18,634 nucleotides of DNA from Coriobacteriia bacterium. Lineage in GTDB: Bacteria; Actinomycetota; Coriobacteriia; Coriobacteriales; QAMH01. Below are positions 1 through 7,231 of the stretch, one piece after another (position 1 is the stretch's first letter; each line of letters begins with the position of its first letter). The position numbers were made by a program, and so were the translations under genes. Under the pieces are notes generated by a model. It was not told the DNA's origin. It saw nothing but the letters and a program-made list of their open reading frames with translations, and did no database searches. The stretch spans positions 1 through 18,634 of the forward strand of contig CAAEKX010000018.1 of assembly GCA_900756605.1 (NCBI GenBank), given 5' to 3'.

Positions 1-2
1 GA

Positions 3-1604
3 CTTGCCTGCGGCCTGGCCGCGCCGCTTTACGGTGCCTCCACGCTCGATGCCGTTGCCTGGCGTGCGTGGTGGGCTGGCATGCGTGGCAGGTTGGGTGT
101 CGTGGCCGATGCCATGCGCAAGGAAGTGTATCCCGTGCGCTATGCGCTCGATGATGCGGGCGTGACGCGTCTGGAACCTGACACCGTCGCCAAGCCGACG
201 CAGGTCGCGCAACAATGGGCTTCGGAGGAAGGCTCCCTCATGCTCACGGGTGACGGGCTGCTCAAATACGCGGGACTCTTTGAGGGCGCTCCGTTCGAGC
301 TTGCGCCTGAGGAGCTGTGGCTGCCCGACGGCCAGGGTCTCATCAGCGCCTTTGTCCAGGCGTTTGCGACTGGTGCTGCCGGCTCGGGGGATGCCGCATC
401 GCTCGTGCCCGTGTACACGCGTCTTTCGGATGCCGAGGAAAACGAGCAGCTGCGTTTGGCCCAGATGACCGATCCGCGTGATGCGGAGAGGCGCGCACGT
501 CTGCAGCACGAGATCGAACGCGATGACCGCGAGATGCGCATCTCGCAACCGAGGACCGAGCACGCCCATGACCTGACCGCACACCATGAGGCGCCTTTCA
601 TCCTCGCAATTGAGAGCTCTTGCGACGAGACGGCCGCAGCCGTCATCGATGGCGAGCGTGCCATCCTCGCGGATTGCATCGCAAGCCAGATTGACTTTCA
701 CAAGCGCTTTGGTGGTGTCGTCCCTGAGATCGCATCGCGTAAGCACACCGAAGCCATCGTTCCCACGGTCATGTATACGATGGAGCAGGCGGGGCTGAAC
801 TTCTCCGAGCTCTCGGCCATTGCGTGTACGATTGGGCCGGGCTTGGTCGGGGCACTCGTCGTGGGCGTCGCCTTTGCCAAGGGGCTGTGCTTTGCGACGG
901 GACTTCCCTTCATCGGCGTGAACCATCTCGAAGGGCACCTGTATGCGAATCGCTACGTCGACCCCATGCTCGAGCCGCCATTTATCGCGTTGCTCGTGAG
1001 TGGCGGGCACACCATGCTCGTGCACGTGAAGGGCTGGGGCGACTACGCGGTGCTCGGGAGCACGCTCGATGATGCCGTGGGGGAGGCGTTCGACAAGGTC
1101 GCCAAGGCGCTCGAGCTGGGGTACCCCGGTGGCCCCATCCTGAGCAAGCTCGCCCGGGATGGCGATGCCAAGGCCATTAACTTCCCACGTGCGATGATGC
1201 ATAGCGGGGACCTGCAGTTCTCGCTCTCGGGCCTCAAGACCGCCGTCATCACCTATATCAACGAGCAGCGCAAGGCGGGAATGGATATCGACATCCCCAA
1301 CCTTGCGGCGAGCCTCACCGCCGCCATCGTTGACGTGCTTGTGGCCAAATCGCTTGATGCGTGCAAGCAGGCGGGCGTTGACGTCCTGTGCATTGGCGGT
1401 GGTGTGGCGGCGAACCCTGACTTGCGTGAGGCCCTAAAAAACGAGCTCGGCAAGCGCGGCATTCGCGTTGTCATGCCCGAGCTCTCGGATTGTGCCGACA
1501 ACGCTTCGATGATCGCGTCAGTGGGCCTCGACCTCTTCGAAGCGGGTGAGCGCACCGGGCTCGATGCCGACCCCCAAGCCCACATGTCCTTGCGCACCAA
1601 ATGA
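3..1604 (+). CDS. tsaD: TsaB-TsaD fusion, tRNA t6A37 threonylcarbamoyltransferase (5' partial)
   Basis: Makes the N6-threonylcarbamoyl modification of A37 in ANN-decoding tRNAs; TsaD is the catalytic subunit and TsaB its structural partner, normally a separate protein. The frame is open from the first bases of the window, so the gene starts upstream; the ATG at 81 is internal. Codons from about nt 3 to 440 look like a TsaB C-terminal half (GASTLDAVAW, then DAMRKEVYPV, then the closing PVYTRLSDAEENE). A charged linker of about 45 residues follows. TsaD begins near nt 597 (FILAIESSCDETAAAVID) and is complete at about 335 residues, with the metal-binding HLEGHLYA (near 924), LVSGGHTMLV, the GSTLDDAVGEAFDK stretch, the glycine-rich CIGGGVAANP and the final SDCADNASMIA. 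Some actinobacterial relatives also have a RimI domain between the two; here there is no room for one. The TsaD call is very secure; the TsaB part is supported by position and motifs. Confidence 0.95.
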   Translation, partial: LACGLAAPLYGASTLDAVAWRAWWAGMRGRLGVVADAMRKEVYPVRYALDDAGVTRLEPDTVAKPTQVAQQWASEEGSLMLTGDGLLKYAGLFEGAPFELAPEELWLPDGQGLISAFVQAFATGAAGSGDAASLVPVYTRLSDAEENEQLRLAQMTDPRDAERRARLQHEIERDDREMRISQPRTEHAHDLTAHHEAPFILAIESSCDETAAAVIDGERAILADCIASQIDFHKRFGGVVPEIASRKHTEAIVPTVMYTMEQAGLNFSELSAIACTIGPGLVGALVVGVAFAKGLCFATGLPFIGVNHLEGHLYANRYVDPMLEPPFIALLVSGGHTMLVHVKGWGDYAVLGSTLDDAVGEAFDKVAKALELGYPGGPILSKLARDGDAKAINFPRAMMHSGDLQFSLSGLKTAVITYINEQRKAGMDIDIPNLAASLTAAIVDVLVAKSLDACKQAGVDVLCIGGGVAANPDLREALKNELGKRGIRVVMPELSDCADNASMIASVGLDLFEAGERTGLDADPQAHMSLRTK

Positions 1605-1635
1605 GACAGTTGCTCTGAGCAATTGTCTCATTTCG
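1602..1635 (+). terminator. Rho-independent terminator of tsaBD
   Basis: A 13-bp stem (one G-U pair) with a CTG triloop spans 1602-1630 and is followed by TTTC. The stop codon of the upstream gene forms the first bases of the stem. The T-tract is short, so termination may be partial. Confidence 0.75.
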
Positions 1636-1802
1636 CAGGTCAGAGCGGCGTTGGGCATATAAAAGGGCAACAAGGAAATCTAAGTGTCATATTAGTAGAT
1701 TATTTCTTACGGAATGTTAACAAGGGTATGAATCCGCATGGTGCGCGCGTACTATGAGGAACGTTATTTTGTTATCACCCCGTAGTTCTAGGAGGCACAA
1801 AG
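1636..1802 (+). promoter_or_regulatory. groES upstream region, promoter not resolved
   Basis: This AT-richer gap must hold the groESL promoter. An 8-bp palindrome TGTTAACA lies at 1715-1722 and a TATGAAT box at 1727-1733, but no -35 at proper distance stands out. I see neither a CIRCE element (HrcA) nor a HAIR element (HspR). A strong ribosome binding site AGGAGG is at 1790-1795, seven bases before the groES ATG. Confidence 0.35.
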
Positions 1803-2087
1803 ATGAATTTGAAGCCGTTGGGCGATCGAGTCATCATCAAGCAGGACGAGGCGGAGGAAACCACCGCATCCGGCCTGATTCTCACGAGCAATTCCAAGGA
1901 AAAGCCGCAGCGCGGCAAGGTCATCGCCGTGGGCGAGGGCAAGTACCATCATGGCAGCCTCGTTCCCGTTCCCGTTAAGCCGGGTGATACCGTTATCTAC
2001 GGCAAGTATGGCGGACAGGACATCACCGTTGATGGCGAGGAGTACGTCATTCTTCGCGCCGAAGACCTGTACGCGGTTGTCGACTAA
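1803..2087 (+). CDS. groES: GroES co-chaperonin (Hsp10)
   Basis: Heptameric cytoplasmic lid of the GroEL folding chamber. The protein has 94 residues, the usual length. It opens with the family signature MNLKPLGDRVIIK, carries the mobile-loop region at residues 18-35 (EETTASGLILT), the LVPVPVKPGDTVIYGKYGG core, and ends in EYVILRAEDLYAVVD. The start is fixed by AGGAGG seven bases upstream. It is the first gene of a two-gene operon, with groEL following after 28 bases. Confidence 0.98.
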   Translation: MNLKPLGDRVIIKQDEAEETTASGLILTSNSKEKPQRGKVIAVGEGKYHHGSLVPVPVKPGDTVIYGKYGGQDITVDGEEYVILRAEDLYAVVD

Positions 2088-2115
2088 CTATCACATGTGA
2101 AAGGAATGATTATCA

Positions 2116-3750
2116 ATGGCTGCTAAGAACATTAGCTTTGGTTCCGATGCGCGCAGCGCCCTTGCTGCCGGTGCATCCAAACTCGCCGATGCCGTCAAGG
2201 TCACGCTTGGTCCCAAGGGCCGCTACGTCGCCTGCGAGCGCAGCTTCGGCGCTCCGCTCATCACCAACGACGGTGTGACCGTTGCCAAGGAGATCGAGCT
2301 CGAGGACAAGGTCGAGAACATGGGCGCCCAGCTCATCCGCGAGGCCGCCGTCAAGACCAACGACGTCGCCGGCGATGGTACCACCACTGCCACGCTGCTC
2401 GCCGATGTCATGATTCGCGACGGTCTCAAGAACGTGACCGCCGGCGCCAATCCCATCGCCATCCGCACGGGCATGAACAAGGCCGTCGACGCACTGGTCG
2501 AGAAGGTCAAGAAGGACGCCAAGGAGGTCAAGACCTTCGACGAGATCAAGAACGTCGGCGCCATCTCTGCGGGCGATCCGCTTATCGGCGAGAAGATCGC
2601 CGACGCCATGGAGAAGGTCGGCAAGGACGGTGTCATCACCGTCGAGGATTCCAACACCTTCGGCATCGACATCGACGTTGTCGAGGGCATGGAGTTCGAC
2701 AAGGGCTATCTGAGCCCCTACATGGTCAACAACACCGAGACCATGAAGGCCGAGCTCTCCAACCCCTACATTCTCATCACCGACCAGAAGATTTCCGCCA
2801 TCCAGGACATCCTGCCGCTGCTCGAGGGCATCATGCAGTCCGGCAAGCCGCTCCTCATCATCGCCGAGGACGTGGAGAGCGAGGCTCTGGCCACGCTCGT
2901 CCTCAACAAGATTCGCGGCACGCTCAACGTCGTTGCCGTCAAGGCACCCGGCTTTGGCGACCGCCGCAAGCGCATGCTCGAGGACATCGCCATCGTCACC
3001 GGTGGCCAGCCCATCATGGAGGAGCTTGGCGTCGCGCTTTCCGATGTCACGCTCGACATGCTCGGCACCGCCAAGAGCGTCAAGGTGACCAAGGACGCCA
3101 CGACCATCGTCGATGGTGCGGGCAAGAAGGCCGACATCGAGGAGCGCATCAACACCATCAACGCGCAAATCGAGGAGACCAGCTCCGATTTCGATCGCGA
3201 GAAGCTCCAGGAGCGCAAGGCCAAGCTCTCCGGCGGCGTTGCCGTCATCAAGGTCGGCGCTGCGACCGAAGCCGAGCTCAAGGAGACCAAGTCCCGCATC
3301 GACGACGCACTGCAGGCCACGCATGCGGCTGTCGAGGAGGGCATCGTCGCTGGTGGCGGCGCCGCGCTCATCGACGCCATGACTGTTCTTGATGACCTCA
3401 AGGCCGAGGACGTCGACGAGCAGGTCGGCATCAACATCGTGAGCAAGGCATGCGAGGCCCCGATGCGTGCCATCGCCGAGAACTCCGGTTTCGAGGGTTC
3501 CGTCGTCATCGACAAGATCAAGAACTCCAAGACCGGCTACGGTCTGAATGCCGCGACCGGCGAGTACGGCAAGATGATCGACATGGGCGTCATCGATCCG
3601 GTCAAGGTCGTTCGCTCTGCGCTGCAGAACGCCACTTCTGTGGCGACCATGCTGCTCATCACGGCTGCCACCGTGTCCGACGTCCCCAAGGACGGCCCGG
3701 ATATGGCCGAGATGGCCGCCGCCATGCAGGGTGCCGGTGGCATGATGTAA
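2116..3750 (+). CDS. groEL: GroEL chaperonin (Hsp60)
   Basis: ATP-driven double-ring folding chamber working with GroES. The 544-residue protein is full length and shows the ATP site (TLGPKGRYV near residue 30, then DVAGDGTTTATLLA at about 83-96), the apical domain with APGFGDRRKRMLEDIA, and the closing GGGAAL and AENSGFEG blocks. The tail ends in a short Gly-Met sequence (MQGAGGMM), not the His-rich tail of some actinobacterial GroEL1 paralogues, which suggests the general housekeeping chaperonin. An AAGGA box lies about 11 bases before the ATG. Codon use is strongly biased to C/G third positions, as expected for a highly expressed core gene. Confidence 0.98.
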   Translation: MAAKNISFGSDARSALAAGASKLADAVKVTLGPKGRYVACERSFGAPLITNDGVTVAKEIELEDKVENMGAQLIREAAVKTNDVAGDGTTTATLLADVMIRDGLKNVTAGANPIAIRTGMNKAVDALVEKVKKDAKEVKTFDEIKNVGAISAGDPLIGEKIADAMEKVGKDGVITVEDSNTFGIDIDVVEGMEFDKGYLSPYMVNNTETMKAELSNPYILITDQKISAIQDILPLLEGIMQSGKPLLIIAEDVESEALATLVLNKIRGTLNVVAVKAPGFGDRRKRMLEDIAIVTGGQPIMEELGVALSDVTLDMLGTAKSVKVTKDATTIVDGAGKKADIEERINTINAQIEETSSDFDREKLQERKAKLSGGVAVIKVGAATEAELKETKSRIDDALQATHAAVEEGIVAGGGAALIDAMTVLDDLKAEDVDEQVGINIVSKACEAPMRAIAENSGFEGSVVIDKIKNSKTGYGLNAATGEYGKMIDMGVIDPVKVVRSALQNATSVATMLLITAATVSDVPKDGPDMAEMAAAMQGAGGMM

Positions 3751-3773
3751 ATCATGCGCCCATAGGCGACTCG

Positions 3774-3799
3774 AGGGGCCCGCGATTGTGGGCCCCTTT
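3774..3799 (+). terminator. Terminator of groES-groEL
   Basis: A perfect 8-bp stem AGGGGCCC / GGGCCCCT (3774-3781 and 3790-3797) with an 8-base loop is followed by TTTCGTTGTTT. It lies 24 bases after the groEL stop. Confidence 0.8.
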
Positions 3800-3842
3800 C
3801 GTTGTTTCGGTTGCTTTGGGTGCTATGCGAGTGCTGGGTGCG

Positions 3843-4253
3843 CTAGTGATTTGTGCGCATCACGGTCGCGCTCATGCGGGCGACGAGATTGCCGGGCTCG
3901 TCGAAGAGGTCGATTGTGAAGAAGGCGAGGTTACGACCGAGCTTGTCGGGATGGGCGACGGCCTTGAGCTTGTTGCCCTTGACGCGGCGCATGTGGGCGA
4001 TGCTGGAATTGGTCGAGGCCGAGGGCGGTTGGTTGACGTTGCTCGCGACAGCGAGCGCGTAGTCCGCGAGCGAGAAGAAGACCCCGCCCATCACGAAACC
4101 CTGGGCATTGTGATGGCGATCGTCGATCTCCATGCTCACGGTCGCGATGCCGGTTTCGAAGTCGTAGTCGTCAATGGCTGCTCCCAGGCACTTGCGCGCG
4201 AACTCGTCATCGGCAAAGTATGCGCGAATGTCCTCGATGTTGTCGAAATCCAC
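3843..4253 (-). CDS. PaaI-family hotdog-fold thioesterase
   Basis: Likely hydrolyses acyl- or aryl-CoA thioesters; the true substrate cannot be read from the sequence. The 136-residue product has the single-hotdog layout of PaaI/YdiI proteins: HHNAQGFVMGGVFFSLAD holds the conserved Asn and the Gly-Gly turn, followed by the catalytic acidic residue of the LAD motif and then the strand-rich C-terminal half. The family usually has HGG at the turn; here it is MGG. I place the start at a GTG (4251-4253), which has GAGGAG six bases upstream; an in-frame ATG at 4358 would add 35 residues with no family resemblance. The gene faces the groESL terminator and is divergent from the next gene. Confidence 0.85.
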   Translation of the reverse strand: MDFDNIEDIRAYFADDEFARKCLGAAIDDYDFETGIATVSMEIDDRHHNAQGFVMGGVFFSLADYALAVASNVNQPPSASTNSSIAHMRRVKGNKLKAVAHPDKLGRNLAFFTIDLFDEPGNLVARMSATVMRTNH

Positions 4254-4410
4254 GGCTGCTCCTCTTTTCTCGCGGATAGTGGCATCAGTGTAGACCAACA
4301 GATAACGTCTTGGTACATGGGTTCGGGATTGACGCGTTCGAGATGCCCGAAAACGCATTATTCGCTAGAATAGGGGCGCATGGTCGTAGTTAAGGAGCCG
4401 CGCAACAAAA

Positions 4411-5736
4411 ATGTTTACCGTGATTAGCATTTTGCTCGTCATCTTTTTCCTCTTGATGAACGCCTTCTTCGTCATCGCAGAATTCGCTCTGGTACGTGTC
4501 CGCAAGTCGCAGATCGAGCTTGCCGTTGAAGAGAAGAAGCCCGGTGCACGCGCTGCCAAGAAAATTGCCGAGAACATAAACGCGTATCTTTCGGCTTGTC
4601 AGCTCGGTATCACGCTCGCATCGCTTGCCATAGGCTGGCTGGGAGAACCTGCCGTGTCTGCCGTTCTCGAGATGCCGCTTCTTGCAGCCGGACTGCCCGA
4701 GAGCACCATCTATCCCATTTGCGTCGGCGTCGGCTTCTTCATCGTAACGACGTTGCACGTCGTGGTGGGCGAGCTCATCCCCAAGTCCTTCGCGATTTTC
4801 TCGACCGAGAAGTACGCGTTGGCGACTGCGGGCCCCCTCGCGTTCTTCTACAAGATCACGTATCCGTTCATGTGGTTGTTCAACGGCATCACCAATCTCG
4901 TCGTGCGCGCGACCGGCCATGATCCGGCAAAGGAACACGAGGTTTACACAGACGAGGAGATTAAGCTGCTCATCGACGAATCGACGGAAAGCGGGCTCAT
5001 TGACCCCGAGCAAAACGAGTACGTCGATAACATCTTCGATTTGGGAGACAAGGACGCCGAGGCCATCATGACGCCGCGCATGGACATGATTTGCCTCGAT
5101 ACCGAGGATACGCTCGAGGAGAACCTTGCCCTCATCCATGAACACAAGTACACGCGTTATCCCGTGTGCAGTGGCTCGAAGGACAACGTCATCGGCTTCG
5201 TGCACGTGAAGGACCTCTTCGATCAGGAGCGGGGCCTGCCCCTTGAGGACTGGAACATCCGCGAACTTCCCGCCGTGCCCGAGACGCTGCCCATCGCGCG
5301 CCTGCTCGACACGCTGAGGGAAAACCGCACGGGCATCTGCCAGGTAATCGACGAACATGGCGGCACGGCCGGCATCGTGACCATGTCCGATGTGTTCGAG
5401 CAGATCGTGGGCCGTGTCGATGACGAGTACTATCACGACGACGAGGAAGAGGAGGTCGTCGAGCTTTCCGACGGCAACTTTGAGATCGACGGCGCGTTGG
5501 CCATCGACGACCTCGAGGAGATCATCGGCTTCAGGCCCGAGCAAGCTGACGAGGTCGAGACCGTGGGCGGCCTGTTCATGGCGCTTACCGATGGCATTCC
5601 CGACGAGGGTGATGTCGCGGAGATGGATCACTACGACAAGCACGTCAAGTTCACCGTGCTGAGCATGGATCGCCATCGCATCGACAAGATCAGGTGCGTC
5701 GTCACCGTAACCGAGTCCGAGGACGAGGAAGATTAA
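4411..5736 (+). CDS. CorC/HlyC-type transmembrane protein with CBS pair (CNNM/DUF21 family)
   Basis: Members of this family are inner-membrane proteins linked to Mg2+/Co2+ efflux; many are annotated 'hemolysin family protein', which is historical. The 441-residue protein has the full order: a DUF21/CNNM membrane domain (hydrophobic stretches near residues 1-24, 60-80, 95-125 and 135-165), two CBS domains at about 205-335 (including MTPRMDMICLD and HEHKYTRYPV), an acidic linker rich in D and E, and a C-terminal CorC_HlyC domain at about 350-430. AAGGAG lies 13 bases before the ATG, a little far. A TAGAAT box at 4366-4371 could be the -10. No partner gene is adjacent, so the transported ion is not indicated by context. 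Confidence 0.92.
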   Translation: MFTVISILLVIFFLLMNAFFVIAEFALVRVRKSQIELAVEEKKPGARAAKKIAENINAYLSACQLGITLASLAIGWLGEPAVSAVLEMPLLAAGLPESTIYPICVGVGFFIVTTLHVVVGELIPKSFAIFSTEKYALATAGPLAFFYKITYPFMWLFNGITNLVVRATGHDPAKEHEVYTDEEIKLLIDESTESGLIDPEQNEYVDNIFDLGDKDAEAIMTPRMDMICLDTEDTLEENLALIHEHKYTRYPVCSGSKDNVIGFVHVKDLFDQERGLPLEDWNIRELPAVPETLPIARLLDTLRENRTGICQVIDEHGGTAGIVTMSDVFEQIVGRVDDEYYHDDEEEEVVELSDGNFEIDGALAIDDLEEIIGFRPEQADEVETVGGLFMALTDGIPDEGDVAEMDHYDKHVKFTVLSMDRHRIDKIRCVVTVTESEDEED

Positions 5737-5749
5737 GCGGGATCGAGTC

Positions 5750-5763
5750 GAAAAAGTTCTTGC
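5750..5763. repeat. 14-bp direct repeat, left copy (flanks the TA module)
   Basis: GAAAAAGTTCTTGC is identical to 6854-6867. In the right copy it forms the -35 part of the tRNA promoter; here no -10 box follows at 17 bases, so this copy is an orphan between the corC stop and the toxin stop. Confidence 0.7.
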
Positions 5764-5784
5764 GGCCGGAACCGCCTTTACCCC

Positions 5785-6393
5785 CTAAGCGCGCCAGATA
5801 TCGTCATCGCAGATAGCCTCCATGAGCCATGACCCACGCATGGCGATGTTGCCAACCCACGAGAGCGCTCCGCGCGTCCAACGCGCCAGTGCGACAAACT
5901 CAACGGAATTATCGAAGACGGTCACTTCATCACATAGCCTGATAACGCTGGACAGGTTTCGCATCGAGGCGATGTAACGACGACGTACCGCCTCCTCTTC
6001 GACCGGATGACCTCCTACAGACACGCGATGCGCAATGCGATCGAGTGCCAATTGGGATGAAGCGACTCCGATGTAGTACAGCACGATGCGATAGCCCTCG
6101 TCTTGGGCCCTACGGATGGTTTTCAAACAGGTGCGGCCCGTAAGCGTGGTCTCCTGATTGAAGTTCACATGATGCGAGAGGCAATCGTCAATGCGACGAA
6201 GCGCTTCGCGCCCAGCGCGAATTTGGTCGGCGCTTGATTGGGGATTTCCGCCAGATTCGATTACGATTTCATCGGAGTTTATGCGCACGAGGGAACGCGG
6301 TGTCGAGGGCCCTTTCCAAAAGTCCGTATGATAGAACGTCGATTTGCCCGCTCCATTTACACCGGCAAAGACCACGTACGTAGGGGCTTTCAT
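5785..6393 (-). CDS. Zeta-toxin-like P-loop kinase (TA toxin)
   Basis: Zeta/PezT toxins phosphorylate UDP-N-acetylglucosamine sugars and so poison cell-wall synthesis; that role here is inferred from the family. The 202-residue protein shows Walker A (GVNGAGKST, residues 11-19), the INSDEI acidic motif (38-43), FNQETTLTG (78-86) with the conserved Glu, and the GGHPV-R-RRY segment (127 onwards) that supplies arginines to the phosphate site. I choose the ATG at 6393: it overlaps the antitoxin stop as TAATG, and Walker A then sits near the N-terminus as in the family. A longer reading frame would add 48 residues inside the antitoxin gene. Second gene of the operon, translationally coupled. Confidence 0.85.
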   Translation of the reverse strand: MKAPTYVVFAGVNGAGKSTFYHTDFWKGPSTPRSLVRINSDEIVIESGGNPQSSADQIRAGREALRRIDDCLSHHVNFNQETTLTGRTCLKTIRRAQDEGYRIVLYYIGVASSQLALDRIAHRVSVGGHPVEEEAVRRRYIASMRNLSSVIRLCDEVTVFDNSVEFVALARWTRGALSWVGNIAMRGSWLMEAICDDDIWRA

Positions 6394-6785
6394 TAATACA
6401 CCCCAGATTTGATCAATTGGGCTTGCTTGCGCTGAAGAAAGAAATCGGCCACCGCCATGTAAAAGTCCGCTTCCTCGTTGCTTTTTGCTTGCGACATCAT
6501 TTCCTCGGTAGGAATGTGTTGGAAGAGGGCGCGGCAACGGTCATACAGCTCATGGAGCGTATTGTCTGTTTTTGCAGGGGACATTCCCTCGTTCTGGAGG
6601 TCTTTGACCTGGTTTTTAGGACGTCCTGCCCTGGGCTTTTCCATAAGACGCTGTAGGACGTCTTCTTCGCGAAGCACCCATCCGCGACCACATTTCGTTG
6701 CGGGCAGTTGACCCGATTTGATAAGTGCTCGGACACGTGCATCACTAATGTTCAGTTGCTTTGCGCTTTCGGAAACGGATAACAT
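6393..6785 (-). CDS. HTH antitoxin/autoregulator paired with the zeta-like toxin
   Basis: Probable DNA-binding antitoxin. The 130-residue protein has an N-terminal excisionase/MerR-like helix-turn-helix (VSESAKQLNISDARVRALI, about residues 4-22) with a wing (GRGWVLREEDVLQRL), a basic linker (KPRAGRPKNQ), and a C-terminal helical domain of about 65 residues that presumably binds the toxin. The start has AGGAGG five bases upstream. Its stop overlaps the toxin start by TAATG. A perfect 9-bp inverted repeat directly upstream of the ribosome site is the likely operator, implying autorepression. It is not a classical epsilon antitoxin; the toxin-neutralising role is inferred from gene order. Confidence 0.75.
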   Translation of the reverse strand: MLSVSESAKQLNISDARVRALIKSGQLPATKCGRGWVLREEDVLQRLMEKPRAGRPKNQVKDLQNEGMSPAKTDNTLHELYDRCRALFQHIPTEEMMSQAKSNEEADFYMAVADFFLQRKQAQLIKSGVY

Positions 6786-6798
6786 AGTGTCCTCCTAA

Positions 6799-6820
6799 AT
6801 TATTGCGTTATCGCAATAAT
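6799..6820 (-). promoter_or_regulatory. Inverted-repeat operator of the TA operon
   Basis: ATTATTGCG and CGCAATAAT (9-bp perfect arms, TTAT spacer) lie three bases upstream of the antitoxin AGGAGG. On the reverse strand a TATTAT box (6821-6816) overlaps the distal arm and may be the -10; a TACACG at 17 bases is a poor -35. Binding here would block transcription. Confidence 0.65.
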
Positions 6821-6853
6821 AACATGGAGAACAATATGCGTGTACGATGATCT

Positions 6854-6867
6854 GAAAAAGTTCTTGC
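6854..6867. repeat. 14-bp direct repeat, right copy
   Basis: Identical to 5750-5763. It includes the first bases of the tRNA promoter -35 box, with an A-tract just upstream that could act as an UP-like element. Confidence 0.7.
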
Positions 6868-6892
6868 ATTTGATGGCATTCGCGCGTAATAT
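6864..6892 (+). promoter_or_regulatory. Promoter of the initiator tRNA gene
   Basis: TTGCAT (6864-6869) and TAATAT (6887-6892) are separated by exactly 17 bases, with an A-rich stretch upstream. Transcription would start near 6900, about 28 bases before the mature tRNA 5' end. Confidence 0.8.
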
Positions 6893-6927
6893 AGTCAAAC
6901 GCGCTTGAAGCGCACTGCTCGACATAT

Positions 6928-7004
6928 TGCGGGGTGGAGCAGTCTGGTAGCTCGCCGGGCTCATAACCCGGAGGTCGTTGGTTCAAATCCAGCCCCCGCG
7001 ACCA
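6928..7004 (+). tRNA. Initiator tRNA-Met (fMet), anticodon CAT
   Basis: A 77-base cloverleaf with CCA encoded. The anticodon arm has loop CTCATAA flanked by three G-C pairs (GGG/CCC), the hallmark of initiator tRNA. The D-arm stem is GAGC/GCTC and the T-arm loop TTCAAAT. The 1:72 position, usually an unpaired C-A in bacteria, is here U-G, a weak pair that probably still permits formylation. The gene has its own promoter and is the attachment site of the downstream island: its 3' part is repeated at 16363-16412. Confidence 0.97.
6955..7004 (+). repeat. attL: 50-bp direct repeat within tRNA-fMet
   Basis: From the anticodon stem to the CCA end, 47 of 50 bases match 16363-16412. The copy here completes the functional tRNA, as expected when an element brings a replacement 3' end. 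Confidence 0.9.
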
Positions 7005-7011
7005 AACTCTC

Positions 7012-7032
7012 AGCCTCCTCTGGAGGCTTTTT
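7012..7032 (+). terminator. Terminator after tRNA-fMet
   Basis: AGCCTCC / GGAGGCT (7-bp perfect stem, TCT loop) followed by five T. It lies inside the island edge, so it came with the element and now serves the tRNA. Confidence 0.85.
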
Positions 7033-7231
7033 CATTGTATTTCTCCAGTTCACGCGCTTGTTCTGTAAGCCCGATGTTGCGGGGACATGCCCCTCTCACA
7101 TTCGGAACGCTAGAGCATTATGTAAAATGTGTCATATCGATTCCAGGAACGCTCCAAGGAAAGAGCGAACATGGACGAGATGAAGAAAAGGCAGCTTTGG
7201 TATGCGACGTCCTCGGAATCGAGGTGCAAGT

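Noticed and set aside
2113..3324. 403-codon open frame on the reverse strand opposite groEL
   Set aside because: It is the mirror of strong third-position bias in groEL; the product is a low-complexity L/G/D/A-rich chain. Such frames opposite groEL are a known source of false annotations.
3450..4373. 307-codon forward frame running from inside groEL across its terminator
   Set aside because: Overlaps groEL in another frame and the thioesterase on the other strand, crosses the terminator, and has no domain resemblance.
4390..5676. 428-codon open frame on the reverse strand opposite the CorC-like gene
   Set aside because: Same cause: antisense to a convincing gene with membrane and CBS domains, no recognisable motif of its own.
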